Source of the DNA: Berberis thunbergii
Taxonomy: Eukaryota > Streptophyta > Magnoliopsida > Ranunculales > Berberidaceae
Reading direction: 5' to 3'
Assembly: GCA_003290165.1 (NCBI GenBank)
Contig: QNQO01010689.1
Coordinates: forward strand, 62,001 to 126,000
DNA length: 64,000 nt
The notes under the pieces: generated by a model
What the model was told of the DNA's origin: nothing
Seen by the model: the letters and a program-made list of their open reading frames with translations, nothing else
Database searches by the model: none
Position numbers and translations under genes: made by a program
Shown here: positions 34,393 to 44,841 of the stretch, one piece after another
Position numbering within the stretch: the stretch's first letter is position 1
How the letters are laid out: the number at the start of each line of letters is the position of its first letter

Positions 34393-35512
34393 CCTTTCGT
34401 ACTTTCCCAAATAACTAATCACCTTCATCATCTCATAACCATTAAGTCTCCCTGTGGAATTTGACAATGTAAGTTCATCACAATGAGAATAAAAAAACAA
34501 ATAATGCATACACAGCTCTGATGTAGAGAACTCATTGTTTGCAATCATCAGAAGTATCGAAGCTTGCTTTGCCAAACACAATTTCTCATCTGAAAGCCTT
34601 TTCAATTGTTTCACTTTCACAGCTAAAAGAGCATGATTTTCCCATTATTTTCTCACATCAACTAGTGTACTCCCTTTGGAGGAGCAATAAAATACATCAA
34701 AATGGATCGAAATCAGACAATGGAATCTCCAAAAAATACTTCATACACAAACAAAGCAAATCTGACCTCTTCTTTTCAATCAAAGTCTTAACCAGATGCC
34801 TCTCTTTTCTTATTCTTCACAAAGCAGCCAAGAAAGAGACCAATCTTTGTTTTGTCACTTTCACGCAGCAGCACACAGAGCTTTCTTCCTTCACGAACGT
34901 CAACCAAGAAAAACAATCGCAGCAGAGATTCACCTCCTCTTCAAATGCCCCTTCTTTTTCTTCAATCGCAGCTAATCTTAACAGGAAGAAAAAAATGTGA
35001 GCCAGCAGAAGCTCTTTCTTCCCTATCACTCAATCATAAAGAGCTCAATCGCAACAACTCTTCACCTTCACGCAGCAACCAGCAAAAAGAATGAGATCGC
35101 GGCCCACTCCAGAGCCTTGTTCTTTTTATTTTCCTTTCGGTCACCTCTCTCGCGCAACAAAGAGAGAAAGATATCGCAGAAATTCCAGAGTCTTTTTTGC
35201 ACAAGAACCAGCAAGTAAGAAAAAGAGAAAACACAACAGCTTCAGTCATGGAGGATAGCTCCTTCACGCCAGTAGCAGTAAGAAGAGATATATCCTTCTC
35301 TTTGTCTCCTTCAAATAGAGTAGCTACGAAGGAGGGAGTGAATCACAGCTTCCGACGTATTATTCGTTGTTTCGATCATAAACAACCACAAGAACAATCA
35401 CCCAAAGAGAATTCGCCTTCACAGAGCAGCGGGAAGAGAAAAAATTCTTTTATGTTTCCTCTTCAAGCAACTGACAGAAATTTCAATTTCAACAAAAAAC
35501 AAGGAACCCCAG
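34393..35512. other. No recognised gene
   Basis: Several overlapping open frames on both strands (for example 34539-35000 plus and 35197-35568 plus) are rich in Ser, Gln and Lys and match no domain I know. CTTTCTTCTTC-type low complexity explains their openness. The last one runs across the LTR border at 35513. Confidence 0.3.
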
Positions 35513-36046
35513 TGATGACACATAAAACGGTCACACCTCTAGACCATATACTTGTCATGATGATCTAGAGAAAATACGGGCTCCAACAACAACCCAACAT
35601 TGAACAGGCCCAAGCAATTCTAAGCACGCCCATTTCAATCCGCTAGACGAATCCGAACTCTCACAGCACGCTAGGCCCACACGTCTCACATCTATTTTCA
35701 ATACATGTAAGTCCTATTAAGGCAAGTATCTCGATGATTAGTTTCGGACGGGCAACTACAGTCGCTCTATCCTTCCAATTAGGAAGCAAATGTCAGAGTA
35801 CATTCAACACAGAGAGTATTCCTTATACGGATTGCTCTCGCATTGGAAACTATCTCCTGCGTATCTAGGAGCACGAGGCTAACAGAGAACTTCCCTCTTT
35901 CAACACGACTCCTAATTAGATAAATATCTTCTTCCTAAACTATGCCTACAATGTCCTGGTAGAACCAAGACTCCTTGCACTATAAATAAGACATGAGGTT
36001 GGTAAGTTAAGGTACGCTACAAACTTCCTGTTACAACATTACACCT
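35513..36046 (+). repeat. 5' LTR of the gypsy element
   Basis: Opens TGATGACACATAAAACGG and has a TATA box (CACTATAAATAAG) near 35980. The end is lost: at 36047 a TAGGGATGGCAATGGGGCGG sequence begins. No primer-binding site was found. Confidence 0.75.
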
Positions 36047-36440
36047 AGGGATGGCAATGGGGCGGATTTGGGCAAATCAATCCCCACCCCGTTGGAAATC
36101 ATGGATCGCCAAATCCACTCCGAATATCCATTTACACAAAATTATAAAATTGTCTCAAATCCGAGCGGATTAACAGATATTCGTCCCACCCGAGTACCCA
36201 TTTAAAAAAAAAATTCTCAACATCTATACTAGATCAATAACACCAGTAAGAAAATCATACAAAATTACAACAAAAACTAACATAAGAAAACCTTACAAAA
36301 TTATAACAAAAAAACTGATCAAGCTAAAGATCTACAGATCTCAAATTTGAGATTTGTTGATCTTAGATCTGAGATATGTTGATCTGAGATCTGAGATCTT
36401 TGATCTTTGATCTTATCTTAAATCTAAAGATCTCTACTGA
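36047..36440. mobile_element. hAT-like fragment in the gypsy leader
   Basis: Opens TAGGGATGGCAATGGGGCGG, a common start of small plant hAT elements, and continues with CCCGAGTACCCATTT. I cannot find the opposite terminus or the duplicate of the flank ATTACACC, so it is truncated or rearranged. It ends in low-complexity GATCTGAGAT repeats. It replaces the place where gag should be. Confidence 0.5.
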
Positions 36441-36539
36441 TGATTTCTATAAAGTAGCAGAGGCGGAAGAAGGAACGGAGTAAGACGAGGACACGGTGGA
36501 GCAAATGATGAAGTGCATTGGACTTGCAAGATGAAGACG

Positions 36540-36960
36540 CTGCGGCTGGGGCTAGATGATGCATTGATCTCTTCGTTGCGGTTAAGATAGACTTGCGCAT
36601 ACAACTCCCTACAATGTTGCCCTGGTGGTAACGATTTCTCTGGCAGGCTAGGAGGTAAGGAGATCCTTAGTGGACACTAGGAGCTCGATGAACGTACTGT
36701 TTCTCCACACGTTTCGCATCATGCAACTGGAAGAGACAGCGTTGACCCCTGATATTTGCCCGGTGATCGACTTCAGTAGTGAAATGCGACTCCCGATGGG
36801 AAAGATACATCTGACTGCAACGGCGAAGAGCAGCCAGCTCAAAAAACCTTGTTTCAAGGATTCATAGTGATCAACGCGCCTTTGAAGTACAATGTGGTTC
36901 TAGGAAGACCCTAGATACACCAGATGGAAGCAATGGTCTCCACCCTGCATCAATGTGTCA
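36540..36960 (+). pseudogene. Gypsy aspartic protease
   Basis: The active-site segment reads LVDTRSSMNVLFLHTFR; the DTG triplet is DTR, so the catalytic Asp is kept but the Gly is lost. Downstream is VINAPLKYNVVLGRPW (with a substitution) as in gypsy proteases. Upstream is DDALISSLRLR. Frameshifts separate the blocks. Confidence 0.7.
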
Positions 36961-37374
36961 AGTACCAAACAAGCCAAGCAATCGGTACATTAAGAAGCGA
37001 CCAGGTAGCGGTCAGGGAATGTCAGTACATGACGACCTTGCCACCTGGCGATTCTCAATCTGCGATTGACCCAACGACTAAGATGACTCTCTAATCTGCC
37101 CAAAGTGTATATGGGAAACAACTGAACCCAGACAACGAGGCACCAGTATGCCCTTGAGGCAGACCCAGTGTCGGACAACCAGAGGAAGAAACCATTATGG
37201 TCTACCTTGACAACCCTCACAACAGCAAAGCCATTCAGATCGGATCCCGCCTGAGCGAGGAAGTGATGAAGCAACTCACGGAGTTGCTGCATCATAACCA
37301 AAACATTTTCGCCTAAAACATGCGGGACATGGTGGGAATCGATCCGTTGATAATAACCCATCACCTCTAGGTGG

Positions 37375-38168
37375 ACCCCTCGAAGAAAATTGTCAAGCAG
37401 AAGAAAAAACTCGTGGCGCCTGAAAGAAACACAATCATAAATAAGGAGGTACAACGTTTACTCGACGCGGGCATGATCAAGGAAGCAATATACCCCGACT
37501 GGCTGGCAAACACCATTCTCGTAAAAAAAAAGAAAAATAAGAAATGGAAAGTGTGTAGACTACACTGAACTAAACAAAGCCTACCCAAATGACAACTTCC
37601 CATTTCATGATACTTCAGGGCTAAAACTACTCAACTTCATGGACGTTTCTTTAAGCTATAATCAAATATTGATGCATTCCCCCAGATCAAGAGAAAACTT
37701 CTTTCGTAACAGAAAGAGGGATATACTGCTATAAGGTGATGTCATTCGGATTAAAAAATGCAGGTGCTACATACCAGCGACTGGTTAACCGAATGTTCAA
37801 AGAACAAATCGGCAGGAACATGGAGGTCTACATAGACGATATGCTGGTCAAAAACCTCCATAGCCCTGACCATGTGCACGGCCTCACTTAAGCATTCGAC
37901 TAACTCAGAAAATATCAAATGAAGCTCAACCCACAAAAATGCACATTCGGAGTCGAGTCAAGAAAATTCCTGGGCTATGTAGTAAACAAAAGAGGAATCA
38001 AGGCCGGCCCGAAACTGATTAAGTCTCTTCTCGACATGAAAGCCCCGGCCAATATCAGAGATGTTCAGAGCTTGATTGGAAGGGTAGCAGTACTCAACAT
38101 ATTCATATCCAATTCTTTCGACAAATGCTTGCATTTCTTTAAGATACTACGAGGGAGCAAAGGGTTCT
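37375..38168 (+). pseudogene. Gypsy reverse transcriptase
   Basis: Blocks read IVKQKKKLVAPERNTIINKE, EVQRLLDAGMIKEAIYPDWL, then after a one-base deletion at about 37552 DYTELNKAYPNDNFP. Next are YQRLVNRMFKEQIGRNMEVY and the catalytic YIDDMLVK (about 37830). FLGYVVNKRGIKAGP and LIGRVAVLNIFIS mark the connection region. The solo LTR at 38169 cuts the frame immediately after this. Confidence 0.85.
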
Positions 38169-38428
38169 TGTGATACCCTTGTGTGGGCGGACTTGAGGGA
38201 GAGGGTGCAGGAAAAGCTAGTGTTGGCAAAGCCCAATAGGCCCGTGGATCCCAAGAGGGGTTGGACGAGCTACCAAGGGGAGATTATAGTCCCACATTGC
38301 CTAGGTGAAGGAAGGGGATGTGCTAAATATGTACGAGGTTGGATCTACAAAGTACTACGCGTTTTAAAGCCGTATGGTCCTTGGGCCCTAAGCGAACAAT
38401 ATAGTACTCCGTGGATCGGGTCATGACA
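38169..38428. mobile_element. 260-bp solo LTR with 5-bp TSD, inside gypsy pol
   Basis: Starts TGTGATACCC, ends GGTCATGACA, and is flanked by GTTCT at 38164-38168 and 38429-38433. The interior has ATTATAGTCCCACATTGCCT and CGCGTTTTAAAGCCG, a pattern seen in small plant LTR or TRIM families. The ORF across it is an artefact. Confidence 0.9.
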
Positions 38429-38940
38429 GTTCTCGTGGAACAAAGAGTGTGAACAAGCCTTTCAGAGCCTGAAAGCATACATAGGGAGCCCAGAGCTACT
38501 TTCGAAACCAACGATATGAGAAACGCTTTACTTGTACTTGTCTGTTTTCGAACATGTTGCCAATTCAGCCCTTGTACGGGACGACTGGGGAACCCAGATA
38601 TCAGTTATATTACACCAGCAAAATCTTCGTGGAAGCAAAGGCACACTATCCGAATCTGGAAAAGTTGGTTCCAGCACTGGTCGTATCCTCCAAGAAACTG
38701 AGGCCCTACTTTCAAACCCACTCCATAACGATCCTAACAAAGCATCCACTCCCCTCGGTGCTGCATAAACCCGAGCTGTCTGGCAGGATGGTGAAATGGT
38801 CAGTAGAGCTCGAACAGTTTGACATAAAATACACTCCAATAACTGTCGTCAAAGCCCAAACGCTGGTAGACTTTATTGCCGAAGTTAGACCACCAACCCT
38901 CGGACACAGATGCCCAAGCATGGATATTGTGCTGCGACTG
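38429..38940 (+). pseudogene. Gypsy RNase H
   Basis: Picks up at WNKECEQAFQSLKAYIGSPE, then YLYLSVFEHVANSALVRDD, YYTSKIFVEAKAHYPNLEKL and PLPSVLHKPELSGRMVKWSV. It runs in two frames with one shift near 38600 and a stop after LLSKPTI. Confidence 0.8.
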
Positions 38941-38944
38941 ATCC

Positions 38945-39330
38945 TTGGCTGAAAAGGCGAGTGGAGCAGGGATCACACTCCGCTCCCCCAGTGGCTTCAC
39001 CCTTGAAAAGGTAATCAAGTTCGGCTTCCCTGCATCAAACAATGAGGCAAAGTACGAAGCCCTCCTGTCTGGCCTAAAGCTAGCATTAAGGATATGTATA
39101 GATCGTCTGATAGCTTACAGCGACTCAAGGGTTGTAGTCAACCAAGTCAAAGGGGATTCAACAGTAAGAACCCCCACATGATAGCCTACCGCGATAAGGT
39201 ACTTGGCATAATAAGTAGGTTCAAAAGCTGTGAACTCATGCAGTGCCCCAAAGATGACAACAAAAGAGCCGACGAGCTAGCCAAAGAAACCTCAGTCTCC
39301 GATGAAGTCTCAAGCGGTCTCGTCGAATAC
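38945..39330 (+). pseudogene. Second (archaeal-type) RNase H of Tat-lineage element
   Basis: Reads GAGITLRSPSGFTLEKVIKF, then ASNNEAKYEALLSGLKLALR and IAYSDSRVVVNQVKG. It is separate from the first RNase H and lies just before integrase, the arrangement characteristic of Tat elements. Confidence 0.8.
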
Positions 39331-39499
39331 CAAAAACAATCAAGCATCGATGAAGAAGAATATACAGATATTTGTGCTGCGAAAACGCAACCAAATTGGA
39401 TGGCCCCAAAACTGGAATATATAGCAACCGGGGTCATACCAACCGAAAAGGTTGAAAGCAAGAAGACTTAAAAACTAAACAGCAAGGTACACTCTCTTA

Positions 39500-40590
39500 A
39501 ACGACAAGTTATACAGGAGATCGGTGATAGGGCCTCTGCTCCGATGTTTGACGCCTTTAGAGGCAGGCCAAGTCCTGAGAACAATTCAGAGTGGTATATG
39601 CGGGAATCACCCAGGCAAGAGAACCCTCGCTCATAAAGCCCTAACTCTAGGGTACAATTGGCCGACCATGCAGCGAGATGCATAAGATACTGTCCGCAAG
39701 TGCGACAAATGTCAGAGGTTCGCGCCATATACCCATCTTTCAGTCCAGCCACTGATTCTAATGACTAGTCCATGGCCATTTGCGCAATGCGGAATGGACA
39801 TCGTCAGGCTGCTCCCGGCATCGCCTGGTAAAAAATTCTTTCCTGTGGTCGACGACTACTTCACTAAGTAGGTCCAGGCCAAGCCTCTATCCAAATTGGG
39901 CAGATCCAGATCAAAAAATTCATATGGGCTGCAATCGACTGCAGATTTAGCATCTCCAGAGTATTGGTCAATAACAACGGAACTCAGTTTGAAGGTAGTA
40001 GGGTCAAAGAACTGTGCGAGAAGCTAAGTATCAATTACTACTTCTCCTCACCAGGACACCCAGGTCAACGGCCAAGCGAAAGTTAACAACCGAATGATTC
40101 TAGAAGCCATCAAAAGAAAGCTAGACGCATCCAAAGGAAAATGGATTCCAGAGATACCAGGAATACTTTGGGCATATCGAACAACTAAAAGAGACCTTAC
40201 CGAAGAGACACCCTTTGCCTTAGCATACGGGTCAGAAGCCATGGTTCCGATAGAACTCAAGCTGCAAACCTTTCGGACAGAAGAGTTCAAGCTAAACGAC
40301 AATGACAAAGCCTTGCGCGTAGGACTAGACCTCCTCGACGAAAAACACGATCTAGTCTCCACCAAGATAGTCGTCTACCAACAACGGATGGCGCGATACT
40401 ACAACAAGAAGGTCAAGTCACGCGAATTCAAGGTGAGAGATTGGGTACTCAGAATTCCCAGCAAAACACCAAAGAAGCCGGAGCGGGAAAGCTAAATCCG
40501 AATTGGGAAGGACCTTACAGAGTTGCCAAGGTCAACAGGCCGAGAACGTACTGGTTGGAAGACGTCGATAGCGCCAGGCTTAAATGACCA
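39500..40590 (+). pseudogene. Gypsy integrase with lost catalytic residues
   Basis: The HHCC zinc region is visible in pieces (CGNHPGKRTLAHKAL, then VRKCDKCQ). In the core, the first Asp is in CGMDIVRL. The second position reads VLVNNNGTQF, where SDNGTQF is expected. The Glu position reads GQAKVNNRM, where GQAE is expected. Downstream are WIPEIPGILWAYRTTKRDL and TEETPFALAYGSEAMVPIE, then the C-terminal NPNWEGPYRVAKV. Two of three catalytic acids are gone. Confidence 0.8.
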
Positions 40591-40699
40591 TGGAATGTAC
40601 AACACCTCAAAAATATTATCAATAAAATAATTTGCTTTTACCAAAATTTTCACTGCTATCCATTACAACCCCAACAAGCCCGGCTATGTCCAGACTCGA

Positions 40700-41960
40700 A
40701 TATCACCCCAAAGCCCAATCTGTTTCGTGCAGGTCACGACGGCTGAGGAAGTGGGAGTCTAATCAGTGTTGGTTCGCTGATGACGAATACTCGCCAAGGG
40801 ATCATTGCTCTCAATATAGAAAATGATAACAAAACTGGCCAGGAAAGCTCTGCCGATTCGCGACTAATGACGACGACTTCTAGTGCCCAAAGCCTAATTC
40901 ACTTCGCGCAGATCATGACGACTGAGGATGTGGGAGTCTAGTCAGCGCTGGTCCGCTGATGATGACGACTCGCCAAGGGATCATTGCTCTCAATATTGAC
41001 AATGATTGCCAAACTTGTCAGGTAAGCTCAGTCAGTTTGCGGCTGATGACGACGACTTCTAGTGCCCAAAGCCTAATCTGCTTCACTCAGATCACGACGA
41101 CTGAGGAAGTGGGAGTCTAGCAGTGCTGGTCCGCTAATGACGACGGCTCGCCAAGGGATCATTGCTCTCAATACAAACAATGATCACCGAACTTTCCAGG
41201 TAAGCTCAATCAGTTCACGGCTGGTGACGCCGACTTCTGGTGCCCAAAGCCTAATCGATTTCGCGTGGATCATGACGGCTGAGGAAGTGGGAGTCTAGTC
41301 AGTGTTGGTCCACTGATGACGATGACTCGTCAAGAGATCATAGCTCTCAATACAAACAATGATCACCGAACTTGCTAGGTAAGCTCAGTCAGTTTGCGGT
41401 TGATGACGACAACTTTTGGTGCCCAAAGCCTAATCTGTTTTGTGCAGGTCACGACAGCTGAGGAAGTGGGAGTCTAGTCTGCATTGGTCCGCTGATGACG
41501 ATGACTTGCCAAGGGATCATTGCTTTCAATACAGACAATGATCGTCGAACTTGCCAGGTAGGCTCAATCAGTTCGTGGCTGATGATGATGGCTTCTGGTG
41601 CCCAAAGCCTAATCCATTTCGCGCGAGTCACACCAGCCGGGGAAGTGGGAGTCTAGTTAGCGCTGATCCACTGTTGACGGCGACTCGCTAAGGGATCATT
41701 GCTCTCAATACATATAATGATCACCGAACTTGCCAGGTAAGCTCAGTAAGTTCGCGACTGATGACGACGACTTCTGGTGCCCAAAGCCTAATTCGCTTCG
41801 CGCGGATTACGACGGCTGAGGAAGTGGGAGTCTAGTCAGTACTGGTCCGCTGATGACAACTCCTTGCCAAGGATCTTTACTCTCAATACAGACATTGATC
41901 ACCGAACCTACCAGGTAAGCTTAGTCAGTTCGCAACTGACAGCGATGGCTTCTTGTACAC
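40700..41960. repeat. 178-bp tandem repeats, seven units, 3' of integrase
   Basis: The landmark GGGATCATTGCTCTCAATA recurs at about 40799, 40978, 41156, 41334, 41513, 41691 and 41870. Each unit also carries CCCAAAGCCTAAT and GAGGAAGTGGGAGTCTAG. Units are roughly 80-90% alike. Such arrays occur in the 3' untranslated region of Tat/Ogre-type elements. Confidence 0.9.
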
Positions 41961-42059
41961 GAGACCTAATCTGCTCAGTGCGAATCACAAAGGCCAAAGG
42001 AATAGGAACAGAAGTCAGCACTAACCCGCTAACACTTAGTAAGACGTTACAGACAATGA

Positions 42060-42900
42060 CCGAAGGAGCCTAGTCAACCCCTAACCAACAACGATTTCTG
42101 TTGGTTAAACCCTAATCTATCACAGGCACGAAACAAAACAGCAATATGTTTTGACTACGAAGCAACTACAGTAAACACGACAATATGGGGAAAAATAACG
42201 TTTTCATTCAAAAAAACATGTCTATATATTATCTGTTCGAGAGAGGGCGTTACAATAATTCTAAGGAGAAGCATATTCCTCATGAGTAAGCCTCGCGATG
42301 CTAGATCCTTCCCCTCGATTGATCGGCCCGAAGGAAGCCCTCCTGTAGTGAGCGAAGTCAAAGTCAGTAATGAGATACTCTTATCTAATCAGCTCCATGA
42401 GCTCCATTCTACCATAACAACCTCAGATGAGATTAAAAGCCTCCCGATCGACACGTCGAAGTCCACTGGCCCAACAAGGCCTCATAGTGTGAGTGCTCCT
42501 CCGCCAACAACCCCTCCACCTCCGAGACCGTGATGACGTGAAGCCTCAACACGCTATCCAACTTCCTCCCTCGCTAAGTCAGCAAGGGGAGTCAAAGCAT
42601 CTGGAAAAAGATTGCGACCCCCAAGGGTGTCGCTTGTGCAGACCGCAACATACTAGAAGGAGAAGCCGCCCTGATAGAAGTTTACCTCTTCCTCAGGACA
42701 ACAACGAGAGGTACATTCGCCTCCAATTCATTAAGCCCGGAGGGACTGGACGAGGCCAAACTTTTGTTCCACGTGCGACGAGCAACCACCCTCAGCAAGT
42801 GAACCTGACATGGGTTGAGCACCATAAGAACACTGCAACAAACCGCAGCTTGAAACATTGCCTGACATTATGACCTCCTCAACGGAAGTCAAAAGGAGTT
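42060..42900. other. 3' non-coding part of gypsy element
   Basis: Open stretches here (42282-42533, 42493-42873 plus) are Pro/Ser-rich and match no domain. The region lies between the tandem array and the antisense ORF. Confidence 0.4.
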
Positions 42901-43574
42901 TGAGAAACTCCTTATCCTCTTCCTCGCTAAGAGACGAAATAGCAAACCTCCCTGAAACGAAGGAACAACCTTAAAACAAGTACCACAGAAGGAGCATATA
43001 GAAATACGCACACACCGATGACCAAAAGACTGACAAAGATCGAACTGGAAGTATCGAGACATTCTATGACTCCCGAGCTTGAAGTAACCAGAATCCGCCG
43101 AAGCAAAGAACCATTGCTTCTCCCAAGATTCGGCATTGTCCGCCGCCAGTCACAGACAAGAAGGACACAGATACCCCTGGAATCCAATCGAGCCTCAGTC
43201 AGAAGATGGATCACCGATGAGGTCAAACGGTGGCCAGCATGAGCCCTCAGGAGAATTGCGAACAGTATCTTGAACCCGCTCGACACCATTTGAGCGAAAG
43301 GCATTCGAAAATGAGTAAAGAAGCGTCAAACATCATCTGGCACTGGAAGGCGGAGCCCGGACTCGAACATGCCTCAATAAAAGCCTATGAACCCATGAGG
43401 AGGCACAGTCGAACCTAAAACTCCAAACGCGGGAACAATTTGCAAATCTTCCGAAAAGTGATATAAACTACGAAGCTGGACCAACTCATTTTCGTCGACC
43501 AAACTAGCTTCGAAGAAATTAATACGAGCAAGGAATAGTGGATCCTTGGAAGAAAGTTTAACGTTGTCAGCCAT
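42900..43574 (-). pseudogene. Antisense ORF of Tat-lineage element
   Basis: Begins MADNVKLSSKDPLFLARI at 43574 and reads leftward. Next is PHGFIGFYEA, then in another frame HFRMPFAQMVSSGFKILFAI and LLRAHA. It later shows NAESWEKQWFFASADSGY. This resembles the 'putative gypsy type transposon' domain (GxxFYEAxLRxGLRLP, then a segment ending in WRILxAFxxL). Grande-type elements carry an antisense gene 3' of pol, which fits. Frameshifts and stops break it. Confidence 0.6.
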
Positions 43575-43779
43575 TAGAAGATAGCACAAATAATAATGAG
43601 GAAATCCTCCCCAAGACTATGAATATTTATAGGGAAGGCAAACTGCACTTTCCGTCCTTGAGCAGTCGCGTACCCATTAATGTCATGCGCCGCTCAAGAT
43701 GAACGCTTCGAGTCCAATCATCGAGACGGTACAAATGTCTTTTCAAAGAGTTAGTGGGCTGACTTAACACCCCACTCAC

Positions 43780-43937
43780 TTGGGGGGAGTAGCTGATGAT
43801 ACATAAAAACAGTCACACCTCTAGGCCATACACGTGTCATGATGATCTAGAGAAAATACGGAGCCCTAGCATTAGCCCAACACTGAACGGGCCCAAGCGA
43901 TTCTAAGTCCGCCCACTTCGGTCCACCAGATGCAGTG
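43780..43937 (+). repeat. Polypurine tract and truncated 3' LTR
   Basis: CTTGGGGGGAGTAGC precedes the LTR start at 43794. About 143 bp of LTR follow, ending near CCACCAGATGC; the rest is missing and AAGGATTGTG-family sequence follows. Confidence 0.8.
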
Positions 43938-43957
43938 ATGATAATGGAAGATACTTG

Positions 43958-44153
43958 GTACTTATGCTTCATTTAATGTGTTTAATAAGTTATTTACTTG
44001 CATCTTTTTATATATTTTTATTACCCTTGAAATTCAAAATTATTATATATTTTTATATATATCTTCGAAATTTGTACTTTTTTTCTTTACATACCAAAAT
44101 TTTTCTTAAAAGTTTTAGTGAGATCACTTCAAAAAACGAAATCACATTCCTTA
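43958..44153. mobile_element. AAGGATTGTG-family fragment, reverse orientation
   Basis: CTTCATTTAATGTGTTTAAT through GAAATCACATTCCTT is the inverse of 44369-44560. Only one terminus is present. It lies at the break of the gypsy 3' LTR. Confidence 0.7.
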
Positions 44154-44841
44154 GTTTTGAGTTGTCATAGAAAATGCATTTATGATCAAATCACATGGTG
44201 TGCATGCACGTCCTAATCCAGAAGATCAACTTTAAGCCTTTGTTTCATAAATCATCCTTCAAACCATACCTAACTGGTTGGCTTTCTGCGTGATGTGATA
44301 GACCGCCTCATCACCTAGTATCTAACAACTAATCTACGACACACACTTATCCACACCAAACCACAGAGCAAGGATTGTGATTTAGTTTTTTGAGTTAATT
44401 TACGTATTTGATTTTTTTTTAAATCGAGAAATAATTAGGTGTGTAAAGAAAAATGTAAATTTTCAAGGATACATGAAATATATATATATATAAATTTCGA
44501 GGGTATATGAAATATGTGAAAAAATAAGATGCAAGTAAATAAATCTATTAAACACATTAAATGAAGCCTAAATACCAAGAAATTAAAATAAAAAAATAAA
44601 AAAAATGAAATCATTATTAGAAAATAAGGGGTTGGCTTAAAAAAATCAATATAAGTAGAAAAAATGATAATTAGAAAATCAGGGGGTGGTTTCAAAAATC
44701 AAAAAATAATTAGAAGAAATGAAATTTACAAAAGAAAAAAACCTAAAAAATGTAATTTTTGGCAGTTGGTTTTTGTAAATTTACAAAAACACAAATATTT
44801 ATAAATAAATAAATAAACCCCAAAAAATTTCGTAATTTTAA

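Larger units (their letters stand above)
35513..43937 (+). mobile_element. Ty3/gypsy retrotransposon, Tat-lineage-like, decayed
   Basis: Matching LTR starts lie at 35513 and 43794 (TGATGACACATAAAACGG and TGATGATACATAAAAACAG). Between them, on the plus strand, are protease, reverse transcriptase, RNase H, a second archaeal-type RNase H and integrase, in that order. A tandem array and an antisense ORF follow. The extra RNase H and long 3' region with antisense ORF point to the Tat group (Grande/Retand-like). Gag is missing: only about 600 bp separate the 5' LTR from the protease, and much of that is a hAT-like fragment. The first 140 bp of the two LTRs differ at roughly one base in seven by eye, so the insertion is old. 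Confidence 0.85.

Noticed and set aside
34204..34464. Gly/Trp-rich frame
   Set aside because: It is a translation of GGTGGTGGG repeats and the inverted arm of the element at 33262-34392.
38181..38426. 81-codon frame as an extra gypsy gene
   Set aside because: It lies entirely within the solo LTR at 38169-38428.
39186..39461. Minus-strand Ser-rich frame in gypsy pol
   Set aside because: Antisense shadow of the second RNase H and linker.
40700..41960. CRISPR-like array
   Set aside because: Units are 178 bp, contiguous and diverged, with no short repeat/spacer pattern, and this is eukaryotic DNA inside a retrotransposon.
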